From: Cantharellus purpuraceus
Lineage: Eukaryota > Basidiomycota > Agaricomycetes > Cantharellales > Hydnaceae
Assembly (NCBI GenBank): GCA_025174535.1
Contig: JALBUN010000049.1
Coordinates: forward strand, 434,001 to 498,000
Reading direction: 5' to 3'
Length of the DNA: 64,000 bases
Positions 1 to 10,968 of this stretch are shown one piece after another (positions within the stretch are counted from its first letter, which is position 1; each line of letters opens with the position of its first letter). A program made the translations under genes and the position numbers. The notes under the pieces were generated by a model. It had not been told where the DNA came from. It did no database searches and worked only from the letters and a program-made list of their open reading frames with translations.

Positions 1-237
1 TTCTTTCACAATTCCGTTGAACCATATACATTCCTCGACATTTCACCTCTATATCGTAACACGGATAGAAGAGTCGAACGTGAGGTAGAATTTCAGTCGC
101 CATTGCCGACCTATCCTCCCACTTCAATCCGACTCAGGTTACATCGTGTCAGGCAAAGGGACCAAATACTCTTGGAGCGGGATACCATATGGAGACGGAT
201 CACTAAGACAATAAGGAGTATTTGTTGTGGATGCTGA
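1..237 (+). CDS. C-terminal end of an unidentified protein, probably retroelement pol
   Basis: Frame 1 is open from the left edge to a TGA at 235-237, giving 78 residues rich in Arg. I do not recognise the protein. It stops 12 bp before a sequence that behaves like the 3' LTR of a plus-strand element (TGTGACTC at 250), so the simplest reading is the tail of that element's polyprotein, with the rest beyond the window. An ordinary gene tail is possible. Confidence 0.3.
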   Translation, partial: FFHNSVEPYTFLDISPLYRNTDRRVEREVEFQSPLPTYPPTSIRLRLHRVRQRDQILLERDTIWRRITKTIRSICCGC

Positions 238-249
238 CTGAAGTCCTCA

Positions 250-1034
250 TGTGACTCAGGGTCAATTAACCTTCGGAGCCGTAGGGAAGATGGTATTGGT
301 GGACGTTTCTATTGTTCTTTTATATGACTCACCCCTGTTTCATCTTTTAATTCATTCATACACGACTTACTCATCCTTGTTCTATTTTGGTTCTTTTATT
401 ACTCATCACCCCCTATTCTTACAAAGATTACCCCTATCTGTCATTTCATTTCTCCATGATTTCCCCTTTAGTAGTTCAACTTCACACGCTTCGTCAGCTG
501 GCTTGATCAGCATTTCTTGCATCATATCGCATCATTTGCTCCTCATATTGTGTTGTTGTGCCCTGGGGATTTGTATATAAAAGGGCGCTAGTTTTCACCT
601 TTGGAATCAATCAACAAGTTTTCAGCCAACGCTCTAAAGTCAAAGTCCACGCTCTAAGTCTACGCTCTACGCTCTACATCACAATCCATCATCTCTACAC
701 TAAGGTAAAGCACCTTGGTTCCACGATCAGATTTCCCTCCTCCACCGAGAGGTTGCTTCTCTTGAAACCAGCTTTCGCGTACCTCCCAATCGGGCTCCGC
801 ATTGTCATCCAGTCACAGAGCACGATCAGCCATCGGGACCGACCTTTTGCTCCCATCCTCATCCAACCACAGAGCACTATCCCACTTCCCTGTTACGTAC
901 CCCTCGCCCTGATTGATCTTTGGAGTGCTGAACAACTGCGTTACACACCGTCTGCTTGCTAGGACCGTTGCGCGCAGGCTTATAGGATCTATTCCTTAAG
1001 CGAACCGACACCGTTTCCCAGGCTGATCAGCACA
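250..1034 (+). mobile_element. Probable LTR (family F), 785 bp
   Basis: The stretch begins TGTGACTC and ends GATCAGCACA, so it has TG..CA ends. A TATA box (TATATAAAAGG) lies at 573-583, as expected at the U3/R boundary. A short degenerate repeat of ACGCTCTA follows at about 629-675. Its right end abuts the broken G2 extra ORF at 1035. The right flanking pentamer TTGAT is not repeated at the left end, which fits a 3' LTR whose element and 5' LTR lie off the left edge. The left boundary is inferred only from the TGTG start. Confidence 0.45.
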
Positions 1035-2004
1035 TTGATTTCCCCACATTGGCATGCTTGAGAGCATGCCTGAAATTGTCCCAGCATTTGCGATAATTTG
1101 TACACTGGGCTTCCTCCAGCGTCTTCAACACTGGGTCTTTTAAGGTATGGCTGGCATCATCAGCCATATATTCCTTTTGAAGCTGATCAATCTCAGCTTC
1201 GATTTCTGATAGGGCAAACTCAAAGAGTTTGCCCGGTTGCTTAGCACCCTTGGGAATGCTAGCTAGGAGGAGACCATGATTGTGGTCATATCCCTCCCAG
1301 ATTGGGTTGGTGTCATCCCAATCTTGACCCTTGAACCCTTGAGGGTCAACCTGAGGCAATTTGCTTGGGTGATCATTCTCTTTGGTGAGATCGATTGTTT
1401 CCTGTGATGATGAAGCCATGGGCTGTGATGGCATAATAGCAGGCAATGATTTGCCTGCTGTAGCATGTGATAGCGATGCTACTGGGGCTAAGCACACCAT
1501 TGTGAGCTTGGTCTTGAATGTAGGAGGTGCTCTATCTGCAGCCTCCTTCAGTGTTTTTAACTCACCTCTGAGACGAGTTACTTCAGACTTCTCATTGTCA
1601 AGAAGTCCTTCAAGTTCTTGGACCTGCACAAACAGGTCCAAGTTATCCCTGTACATCTTATCATAGTCTTCACAATAAGGTGTCACGATGTCATCTTCAA
1701 TGTCGCATATAAGTCATGGCCATGCAACTCTTAATGCTCTTTCCACTGAAGTGGTGGAAAGATATAGTCAGCCTCCATTTTGGGCCTCGATTAAGTGCGA
1801 CACATATGCATCGCACTTGTTGCCCCCATGAGGGTGATGGATGGCAGCACCACCATGCCATCTGCTGATTTTCCAGGTCATCTCATCTTGATGACCTCTG
1901 ATCATCTCTGCAGCACTCATTGCCAGTGCTGCTGCTGTGGAAGTTTGTCCATTGGATGCTCAGCCTGAGCATCCATCATCTCCCTTCTGAGAGATGACAT
2001 TTTG
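1035..2004 (-). pseudogene. G2 extra ORF, copy 1 (coiled-coil protein, broken)
   Basis: On the minus strand a frame starts at about 2004 (MSSLRREMMDAQAE...) and continues, after a frameshift near 1920 and two in-frame TGA codons, into an open stretch ending at 1027-1035 where LTR-F cuts it. The region around 1570-1690 encodes a heptad-like segment (LDLFVQVQELEGLLDNEK) typical of a coiled coil. The copy at 16435-19605 shares the body and the copy at 26847-27328 the tail. I recognise no enzyme domain. It lies directly downstream of an integrase-chromodomain fragment on the same strand, so it may be a third ORF of that retroelement. Both copies read TGA at GG*L and WP*L, consistent with CGA decay. 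Confidence 0.6.
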
Positions 2005-2163
2005 ATGGAGGGGGGGTTGTGGTGGTTCAAAGAAGCACTGCTAGCCTTTTATGACTGAGCTTGAAAATTATTTATTGAGAATTTTTTCAGTGACCATGTC
2101 ACATGGGTGTAATGCAATTAATTATTGCTTACCCCTTTTGTACTACTATGAGTAGCACAACAG

Positions 2164-2441
2164 TGAACTGCTCCATATGGGAGCAGTTTTTTCTACCATT
2201 GAGCAGCCTGTTGTTATGGTAGCTCTATCCTCATCTAGGAACTACCATTTAATTGAGGTAGTTCCTCCTCCCCTCGTTGAGCTACTGTCATTGATGGTAG
2301 CTCTTTGTCACATCCCACTAGGAGCTACCTTTATTCTTGGTAGTTCCACTTCTCCCCCTTGAGCCCCATTAGATCTTTTGGGCTCCATCTCTCTGAGAAC
2401 TACCATCTATGAGGTAGTTCTCATGCTTGAGTCACCCCTCA
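2164..2441. repeat. Array of five short inverted repeats with a common core
   Basis: About 280 bp hold five successive hairpin-forming palindromes: AACTGCTCC/GGAGCAGTT at about 2166-2188, GGAACTACC/GGTAGTTCC at about 2239-2266, GAGCTAC/GTAGCTC at about 2279-2303, GGAGCTACC/GGTAGTTCC at about 2321-2347, and GAGAACTACC/GGTAGTTCTC at about 2396-2423. Four share a GAACTACC-like arm. On the minus strand the array lies between the chromodomain stop and the extra ORF, so it would be transcribed as a structured RNA segment. Function unknown. Confidence 0.7.
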
Positions 2442-3079
2442 AAGTTCTAAATAATCATCTAGAGCTTCTAGGTCCTTACACAATGTATAAGGTTCCCAGG
2501 TGACGTCTCCCAACATCCATAGAACTTGAAATTCAAGTTCTTTATTGCTTATCCATCAATGAGCGATGATTTCATCAACGAGCCACTCCTGCTTCTCATT
2601 GTTCCCAAAGTTGTAAAATGACTTTGCTTCCCATTTTGGGAATCTCACCTCATCATTTGGCATATATGGTCAAATGAGACTGATGTGGAACATAGGTGTA
2701 ATGTGCCTACTAGTCAGTTCTGGTGGCAGTTCTAGTGTCACCATCAAAGCTTTATTATGGGCTTCAATTATTTTATAGGGCCTGATATACCTGGGCACTA
2801 GTTTGCTGGTTCTACCCTTAGGTAGAGTCAAGTTTTTTGTTGAGAGGTAGACTTTGTCACCTCTCTGGAAGGTTGGACCTTCCTGACATTTCTTATTGGC
2901 ATGAAACATCTGAACGATGTGACCTTCTATAATCACATTGTGTGCTGCTAGCAGGTTTGTTTGAGCCTGCTGTGCAAATCATTTGACACCCTTGAACTTG
3001 GTGTCATTGTTAATGGGCATGCCTATTCTAGACATATACCTGTGGTTAAGCTCAAATGGAGTAAACCCTGTTGTTGAGC
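2440..3079 (-). pseudogene. Ty3/Gypsy (G2) integrase C-terminus and chromodomain, broken
   Basis: Minus-strand frames give the integrase C-terminal region (TTGFTPFELNHRYMSRIG, then GVK, then a KVYLSTKNLTLPKGRTSKL segment and PMFHISLI), followed by a chromodomain (EWLVDEIIAH*W..ELEFQVLW..GDVTWEP) ending at about 2441. This is the usual end of a fungal chromovirus polyprotein. There are frameshifts and at least two TGA stops, so it is dead. At 3080 it is cut by the C-type LTR of G1. It belongs to a different family from G1, since the linker and chromodomain are clearly diverged from 12516-13329. Confidence 0.75.
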
Positions 3080-3726
3080 TGTTATGACTATATTCATTAA
3101 TGCCCAGATCCCCATCCGATCCACTCAGATCCCCATGCACATGAAATCTATACTCCATTTGGAAACCATCACATCTCCAATTATCTGTCCGATTGTCACT
3201 GCTGATCTTGCCCATCTGTCTCTGGTTCCAATTGATGCATCAGCATCACCATAGGAACCTGGACATCTGTCCCTGTTGGACTCGGACATACTCATGTAAG
3301 GCCATTGGCCTTGGAGACCCATCACTGGAGTAATTATTATTAGATTTCAAATATGTATTTAAGTTGCCCGACTGGGACTGCATTCCCCAGTTTGAATATT
3401 GAATCATGCCTAGTTCCTAAGTCCAGTCCTAACTATCTAAGTCGTACTCCATCTCTGAAATCTCAGACACCAGTATTAGTGAGGGCACAGCACATAAGCT
3501 GAAGCCAAGTCCGTTCTGACCCCCACAATGCACCCTGATTCCTGCTCCAACTCTGACCCAATCTCCAACCCAATCTCCAACCCAATCTCCAACCCAATCT
3601 CCAACCCAATCTCCAACCCAATCTCCAACCCAATCTCCAACCCAATCTCCAACCCAATCTCCAACCCAATCTCCAACCCAATCTCCAACCCAATCTCTGA
3701 GCCCCAATCGGACCTAGTGCATAACA
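3080..3726 (+). mobile_element. LTR-C copy 1, probable 5' LTR of the G1 element
   Basis: This copy starts TGTTATGACT and ends GTGCATAACA. Other copies lie at 15472-16070, 20408-20918 and, inverted, at 6127-6641. It lies immediately upstream of the gag region in the same orientation. It contains a 12-bp minisatellite (3556-3697). The left flank TGAGC does not match the right flank of the 15472 copy (CTAGA), so the two LTRs may come from different insertions joined by recombination. Confidence 0.8.
3556..3697. repeat. 12-bp minisatellite inside LTR-C, about 12 units
   Basis: The unit AACCCAATCTCC is repeated about twelve times almost perfectly. Because 12 is a multiple of 3, every frame stays open and gives spurious repetitive peptides. 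The 15472 copy has about 8 units reading AACCCAACCTCC, and the other two C-type copies have none, so the array expands and contracts independently of the rest of the LTR. Confidence 0.95.
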
Positions 3727-3742
3727 GTATATTCAAACTGCC

Positions 3743-6126
3743 ATACTCACTCCTACCAATGCCACTGCCAATTCCAAATGCACACGAACTGTCAAGGTGC
3801 CTGCTCCCAGCATCGACACCATCCCCAAGGTTGTCAAAGAACCGACGGACCACTTAGAGGCTGTCAATGAAGAGGATGATACTCCACCCTCCCTGAATTT
3901 GGCACAAGCCATCTCCCTGCTTGCCAGCAGCATCCATGCCCCACAAGCCCCTAAGTCCCAGACCTTGGTCTGGGAACCTGACCAATTCAATGGCTCTGAT
4001 CCATGCAAGCTCCAACCATTCTTGGTGCAATGCCAGTTGAATTTCCGCGACCGCCCCAACGCATTCACATCCAATCGGGTGAAGGTCACCTTCGCCATGA
4101 CTTATCTCAAGGGCACCGCACTGGACTACTTCGAGCCAGTGCTCATGGACAAATCTGATGACCTGATATGGTCAGAAGACTACTCTGACTTCATGTTAAG
4201 TGCTGAAAACTCAGAGTTTAAAGGAGTAGCTGGTGTTCGGATACTAGTGAGGAAGGGGATGGGACTTTACTGTTCCAGTTCAACTGGAGACAGATGGGGG
4301 CAAATAACTATTGAGTCAGATTGAGTGGACTTGGCTTCAACTTATGTGTTGCACCCCCTCGAATCGTTGGTCCAATATTTTGGAGTTCGGAGTACAGAGT
4401 TGGATCCAAGATCTGGAGTTCGACTTGTCAAGAAGATACTTGTCAAGAAGCTAGTAACCAAGAAGCTGATGGGGAATCTTAGTCGATATACGAACCACTG
4501 TAACATACAAGAAGTAGCCCATATAAGTATGTAGAGAATTGAATGGTAAAACTAAAAGTGATAAGACAATAAGACTAATATGGAATACAACATGGAAAGG
4601 AGTTTGGAGTTTGGACTCATGTCTGAACTAATACTAAACAATTAGAAAGTATAATGGTTGTTGTAACCCATAAGAAGAAGACTACTAATGAGGAGAACAA
4701 TGGCAGGGTCTGGAGTTGATGGAGGTGGAGTTGACGGAGGTGGAGATGGAATCTGGAGATCAGAACTCGGTGTTACAGGATGTAACACTTCATCTCTGAA
4801 ATTCGGACCAATTTCAGTCCTTACAACCCCAAGGCCAATGCCAAGAATGAACTTGATCGACTTTGGATGAAGGAAAATCACAAAATCACAAAATACATTG
4901 TGAGTTTCCAGCAGCTAGCCCTGAAAGCCCAATGAGGCAATGCCACACTCCAATGCCAATTTTACATTGGTCTCCCATCCTGCATCAAGGATGAGATATC
5001 ACACATCGGTAAGCCAGATACATTGGTAAACCTTCACAAGCTCGCCCAATCCATCAATGCCTGTTATTGGAAACATCAATCCAAGGTCTCCTGCAAAAAT
5101 TTGGCTAACAACAAACCAGACAAATCATCAGACAAGACCCCAAAGTCCAACAAGGGGTCTGATAAGAAGACCACCACTAACTCAGGCCAGAAGTCAAACA
5201 CTGGTAACGCCTCCACTTCCAGTTCCAGTCAGAACAACTCTGGAACCAGCAATAGCTCTGGAGCTCACAAGAGCACTCCAGACCTCTCCACCAAGCTGGG
5301 GAAGGATGGAAAACTTACTCAGCAGGAACACCAGTGCTGCATGGACAACAACCTCTGCTTGTTCTGCAGAAAACCTGGCCATCAAGCCAAGGATTGCAAC
5401 AAGGCAACCTCATTGGCAGCAAAGGCAAAGGGCCATGCCACCAATGCCACAATGAACAAGTCTGACACCAAGGCGACGGACCCAAAAAAAATAGTAAGCA
5501 GTCCTCTAGCCTCCATATGGGCTGAGGGCTGCGTTGGTACTCCCCATACAACAAACAAGGTCTGCCTGAATGCATCCACTTGTTCCCACTCCAACTCCCT
5601 CACCCTCCTCATCTACTCTGACTCCATTCCCAATACCACTATTCAAGCATTAATTGACTCTGGTTCTACTCACTGTTTCCTTGATTCCTCTTTTTCCAAT
5701 TTACATAAACTCCATACATACACCATAACTCCGATATCGCTCCAATTATTTGATGGCACTACTAATGCTGTTATTTCACGAGCTATAGATCTGTCTATCC
5801 GTTTTTCTGTTGGAGAAATCCAGAACCTTACATTCTATGTTACTCCACTTGACTCCAGCTGTTCTGTGGTTCTCGGACATAATTGGCTCACCTGCTACAA
5901 TCTGTTGATTGACTGGGCATTGGGCCATATCACATTCTGTTCTCCAGTGCAGGCTGTGTCATCCCCGATGTCACCAGCAACTTTAGGTGTGAAATTATCT
6001 TCTGCCTCCGCTGACTCTGCTCCAATAGATACTCCGTCTACCCCTCTGTCTATATCAATGGTGGACGCTATGGTCTTCACCAGACTAAGCAAACTGGATG
6101 GCTCTCACACATTCCAGGTTCACCTC
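3743..6126 (+). pseudogene. G1 gag and protease, interrupted by a solo LTR
   Basis: The Gag-like frame includes a W-E-P-D-F-G-D type region at about 3965-4060 and continues across solo LTR-D (4194-4787) into the rest of Gag. A CCHC knuckle ([14 protein letters not shown], 5353-5394) and an aspartic-protease active site ([13 protein letters not shown], about 5652) follow. The likely start codon at 3743-3745 reads ATA, in the context GCC ATA CTC. A TGA occurs at about 4934. The frame ends where an inverted C-type LTR begins at 6127. Family: Ty3/Gypsy chromovirus (Tf2-like) Gag-Pol. Confidence 0.8.
4194..4787 (+). mobile_element. Solo LTR, family D, with CTTCA target duplication
   Basis: The 594-bp insert begins TGTTAAGTGC and ends GGATGTAACA. 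It is flanked by CTTCA on both sides (4189-4193 and 4788-4792). Removing it and one CTTCA restores the Gag reading frame, so this is a true insertion. It shares a segment near 4331-4350 with LTR-C (GACTTGGCTTCA..TATGTG), suggesting related families. Confidence 0.9.
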
Positions 6127-6641
6127 TGTTATGCACTAGGTCCGATTGGGAGTCGGAGATTGGGTCAGAGGTTTGGTCGGAGTCGGAGTACGTTGTGGGG
6201 GTCGGAACGGACTTGGCTTCAGCTTATGTGCTGTGCCCTCACTAATACTGGTGTCTGAGATTTCAGAGATGGAGTACAACTTAGAGAGTTAGGATCAGAC
6301 TTAGGAACTAGGTGTGATTTGATATTCAAACTGGGGAATGAAGTCCCCAGTCAGGCAACTTAAATACATATTTTGAAATCTAATAATAATTACTCCGGTG
6401 ATGGGTCTCCGAGGCCGATGGCCTTACATGAGTATGTCTGAGTCCGATGGGGACAGATGTCCGGGTTCCTATGGTGATGCTGATGCATCAATTGGAACCG
6501 GAGACGGATGGGCGGAATCGGCGGTGACAATTGGACAGGTAGATGGAGATGGTGGTTTCCAAATGGAGTATAGATTTCATATGTGTGGGGATCTGAGTGG
6601 ATCGGACGGGGATCTGGACGTTAATGAATATAGTCATAACA
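6127..6641 (-). mobile_element. Inverted solo LTR-C inside G1 pol
   Basis: The segment is the reverse complement of LTR-C (starts TGTTATGCAC, ends AGTCATAACA), without the 12-bp minisatellite. It lies between the end of the protease region and the RT N-terminus of G1. The flanking pentamers ACCTC and TCTCC do not match, so either the duplication has mutated or this copy arrived by recombination. Confidence 0.8.
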
Positions 6642-8035
6642 TCTCCAATCCAATGTTCCTTGCCACTCATTCTGCCCAATCAACTCCACTGGACCTATCT
6701 ATGGTTCCTAAGGAGTATCATGAGTTCGCCAACATGTTCAGCATGTCTAAAGCCAACTCCCTAGCAGAACACCAACCATACAATCTCAAGATTGAGTTGA
6801 ATGACAACTCCACCCCTCCACTTGGCCCTATCTACTTGCTATCCCAAAAAGAGCTACTGGCTCTCTGAACATTCATAGATGAGAACTTGGCCACGGGCTT
6901 CATCCCTATCCCCCCATGGAGCTCCAGTCCTATTTGTCTGCAAAAGGGATGGATCACTCCGTCTATGCGTCAACTCAACAAGATCACCAAGAAAGACTGA
7001 TACCCAATACTCTGCACCGCAGACCTACTCGAGAGCCCACAAAAGGCTAAGATCTATTCCAAAATAGATCTCCAACATGCCTACCACCTAGTCCACATCT
7101 GAGAAGGCAATGAGTGGAAAACAACTTTCTGCACTTGATATGGCTCTTTTGAATGGTGCATCATGCCCTTCAGACTAACCAATGCCCCAGCTGCCTTCCA
7201 GAGGTTCATGAATGATACCTTTGCTGACCTCCTCGATGTGACCATCCTCATTTACTTAGATGACATTTTGGTATATTCAGATAATGAAGAAGAGCATTGG
7301 ACACATGTCCAAGAGGTACTCCGACGTCTCTGAAAACATGGCCTCTTTGCCTGCACTGACAAATGCGAATTCCACTCCAACTCAGTCGAGTATATAGGCT
7401 ATATCCTCTCCCTGGCAGGACTGACAATGTCTGATAACAAAATCAAAGCCATACAGGAATGGCTGGAACCATGGAAAGTCAAAGATGTACAGTCCTTCCT
7501 GGGGTTCACCAACTTCTACCGCCACTTCATATATGGCTACTCCGATATCACCATTCCACTCACCCAACTTACTAGGAAGGGTAACCAATGGAATTTCACT
7601 GACGTAGACAGAGCTTTGAGACCTTGAAGGAGGCCTTTACTTCCACTCTAATACTGACTCATTGGGTTCCAGATGTTCCTATCTTATTAGAGACCGATGC
7701 CTCCAACTATGCACTTGCCATGATCCTGTCCATCATCTGGAGAGATGATGGACAAGTCCATCCAATCACTTTTCACTCATGTACATTTACACCCCCTGAA
7801 CTGAACTATGACATCCATGACAAAGAGCTCCTTGCCATATATGAAGCCTTCCAGATATGGAGACACTACCTTGAAGGCCCCTCTGATCCAGTGGACGTCA
7901 TAATGGACCACAAGAACTTGGAATACTTCTCAACAACAAAACTACTCACCCGGAGACAAGTCTGATGGTCCAAATACCTATCTCAGTTCAACCTCGTTAT
8001 CTGTTTCCGTCCTGGTTGACTCGGAGCAAAGCCAA
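6642..8035 (+). pseudogene. G1 reverse transcriptase and RNase H, decayed
   Basis: The linker (LDLSMVPKEYHEFANMF, about 6694) is followed by RT with the catalytic YLDD at about 7253-7264 and conserved blocks ([42 protein letters not shown]). RNase H has LLETDASNYA at about 7686 and EYFSTTKLLTRRQV to 7962. There are several in-frame TGA codons (about 7099, 7137, 7333, 7963, 8017) and frameshifts, so it cannot make protein. At 8036 the sequence switches to an inverted pol block. Two of the stops (7963, 8017) correspond to CGA in the sister copy at 9373-9560. Confidence 0.85.
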
Positions 8036-9358
8036 AGATATCTCATATTCATTGTCTCCTTCGATGATGATCGGGGGAGGTGGAGGTTGCGTGCAACCGG
8101 AGATCTTGTTCGTGGTAGCGGGTTCGAGCATTGATATATGGAAGACCGGATGAACTGCTTGGAAGTGGTCTGGAAGGCGGAGGGTGAAGGACCTGCTGCC
8201 TGTGCGAGCAATGACCTCATAAGGACCTAAGTATTTCTCGGAGAGTTTCTTCGATGGGTGGGTGGTCCGGAAGTGTTCGGCCTTAACGAATACTTTGTCT
8301 CCAATTTGCAGGTCCGGAGCCGGGATGCGGCGTTGGTCTGCGGAGACTTGATATTGTTTCTGGGCATCGGAGATGGTTTCTCGGAGATGTTGGTGTAGTT
8401 GATCGAGGTCGGTTACAAATTGGCGGGCTTTGGTGGAGGCAAGTTCTTTCTCAGGGTGGACGGAGATGTTTGGGTGATAGCCTTTATTAGCAAAAAATGG
8501 AGAGATGCCAGTAGTCGCGTTTGGAGCATTGTTGTAGGCAAACTCTGTGATCGGAAGTAGATCAGCCCAGTTGTCTTGTTGATAGTTACAATAGATTCGG
8601 AGATATTGTTCCAGGGACTGATTCATTCATTCCATTTGTCCGTCTCCTTCAGGGTGGTATCCGGAGGTGAAATGAAGCTTCATGTCAAGAGCCTTTCCTA
8701 ATGTGCAGAAGAAGGAGGACACGAACTCCGAGCCTCGATCGGACGTGACATGCGATGGGACTCCGTGTTTAGAGAATAAGTGGAGAATGAACAATTTAGC
8801 TAGTGAGGCGGAGGTGATGGTGTCATGTGTCGGAATGAATAGTGACTGTTTAGTGAACCTGTCGACAATCACGAGTATGGTGTTGTATCCGAGCGATGGG
8901 GGGAGCTTCTCTATGAAATCCATGGAGATGGAGTTCCATGGTTGCTCTGGGACCGGAAGTTGCTTAAGCATTCCGTAGGGTTTGTGCCTTTGCAATTTTG
9001 AGCGCATACATGTGGTGCAGGAGTTACAGTAGTGTTGAATGTACTCTCGCATTTTAGGCCATACGTAGTCTCGTCAGATTAATCCTTGTGTGCAATTTTG
9101 CCTGAAATGGCCCGAGATCGGGTGATCATGTTAATACTGCAAAACTTGGAGTCAGAGGCCGTTGGCGTCGGGGACGTATATCCGGTCGTTGTGTCGGAGG
9201 TGTCCTTTGGGGTCAAGTGACCATTTTGGATCGGAAGGGTTGTCCAAGTGTTTAACTGCAACAGGATCAGATCGGAGTGATGAGCGGATGTCGGAGTGGA
9301 GTTGGTGGATGTCCATAATGGTGACAGCTCGGAGGGTGGGAGTCATGAGGGTGGATGC
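8036..9358 (-). pseudogene. Inverted block of G1 integrase (HHCC, RVE core and C-terminus)
   Basis: Read on the minus strand from 9358, this encodes the pre-integrase region, the zinc-binding segment (HYCNSCTTC), the integrase core (ISMDFIEKLP, VIVDRFTKQSLF, TSDRGSEF) and the C-terminal domain (QIGDKVFVKAEHFRT, PYEVIARTGSRSFTLRLP, HPVFHISMLEP), ending before the chromodomain at 8036. It duplicates, in opposite orientation, the plus-strand integrase at 9685-13140. Stops at 8627-8629 (TGA where the plus copy has CGA) and near 9070 (TGA where the plus copy has CAA) show decay of ancestral CGA. Confidence 0.85.
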
Positions 9359-9372
9359 TCGTGGGGATGATG

Positions 9373-10230
9373 TATGAAGCCTTCCGGATATGGAGACACT
9401 ACCTTGAAGGTCCCTCCGATCCAGTGGACATCATAACTGACCACAAGAACTTGGAATACTTCTCCATAACGAAACTGCTCACCCGGAGACAGGTCCGATG
9501 GTCCAAATACCTATCTCAGTTCAATCTCATTATCTGTTTCCGTCCAGGTCGACTCGGAGCAAAGCCCAACGCGCTAACTAGACGCTGGGACGTCTACCCT
9601 AAAGAGGGGAATAGCGACTATGCCACTGTAAACCCACACAACTTTCATCCTGTGTTTACTAACGAGCAGCTGGCATTGTCCCTACGAGCATCCACCCTCA
9701 TGACTCCCACTCTCCGAGCTGTCACCATTATGGACATCCACCAACTCCACTCCGACATCCGCTCATCACTCTGATCTGATCCTGTTGCAGTTAAACACTT
9801 GGACAACCCTTATGGTCACTTGACCCCAAAGGACACCTCTGACACAACAACCGGATATACGTCCCCGACGCCAACAGCCTCCGACTCCAAGTTTTGCAGT
9901 ATTATCATGATCACCCGATCTCCAGCCACTTCGGGCAAAATTGCACACAAGGATTAATCCAACAAGACTATGTATGGCCAAAAATGTGGGAATACATTCA
10001 ACACTACTGTAACTCCTGCACCACGTGTATGCGCTCAAAATCACAAAGGCACAAACCCTACGGAACGCTCAAACAACTTCCGATCCTGGAGCAACCATGG
10101 AACTCCATCTCCATGGACTTCATAGAGAAGCTCCCCCCATGGCTCGGATATGACACCATACTCGTGATTGTCGACAGGTTCACCAAACAGTCACTATTCA
10201 TTCTGATGCATGACACCATCACCTCCGCCT
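9373..10230 (+). pseudogene. G1 RNase H end and integrase N-terminus
   Basis: The plus-strand pol resumes with the RNase H end (EAFRIWRHYLEGPSDPVDI), which repeats 7845-8035, then FRPGRLGAKPNALTRRWD, the integrase zinc region (HYCNSCTTC) and core start (ISMDFIEKLPPW, DRFTKQSLF). It is cut at 10230 by solo LTR-E. A TGA lies at about 9773. The RT/RNase H junction repeated at 7845 and 9373 means the locus holds two overlapping pol copies, not one clean element. Confidence 0.8.
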
Positions 10231-10968
10231 TGTTATTTGGAAGACCGGACTTCTAGGGAACAGAGGGGGAACAGAGGGGATAGGAGGAATAGGAGCACAT
10301 AGGAGGCTCAGGAGGTTGAGGGGGAGGTAGGAAAGCGAGGGGAAATGGTTAGGAGGGAAGAGGAGAAGCCCCTGTAAGCTCCACACACATCAGATCATTC
10401 TCCTATATTTCTTTTATATTTTATTTCGTCATTTTTTCCCTATTGGCTCCACCCCCCATTTCGTTTTTTATCACAAGTTTCTTTCCCATGTTTCAAATGA
10501 CACAGAACTTTTATCACGAGTTATTAGCATGCATATCTTGTATAAAACACGCCTAGCTAGATATGCAATGGACCAGAGAATTTTACTCTCACTTGTTTTT
10601 GTTGACTGTGTCTGAACTATTCGTTTCTGGAATAACTCCAGAACGAACGCGTATTTCTACAATCTTTTGCATAATCTTCCAGAGTATTGCAACATATATT
10701 CGAATCCCAGTTTGCGAAGCCTAAGCTCCACTGGTTGATTTTCTATTAAGCATTTACTCTCGTTCGAGTCATCTGCTCCTGATCCCTGCTTAAATTGTCG
10801 ATATCTAGACGAAGATCACACCAAATCCCATCAAACTTCGTAGGAAGATACTACTCAAGTATATCTTCAATCCGACTACGCATACATCCAGCTCCCATCA
10901 CTCCCTCTGTCTCTATTCAAAATCTACTCTCCACACACCCCCAGCAAGGTGAAATTTTTTTTTCAACA
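10231..10968 (+). mobile_element. Solo LTR, family E, with CGCCT target duplication
   Basis: The 738-bp insert begins TGTTATTTGG and ends TTTTTCAACA. It is flanked by CGCCT at 10226-10230 and 10969-10973. Its excision rejoins the integrase frame. A TATA-like TGTATAAAAC is at about 10540. It has no detectable similarity to LTR families A to D. Confidence 0.9.

Noticed and set aside
3463..3857. Repetitive open frames on both strands (GWRLGWRL..., SNPISNPIS...)
   Set aside because: They are translations of the 12-bp minisatellite in LTR-C, open in every frame because 12 is divisible by 3.
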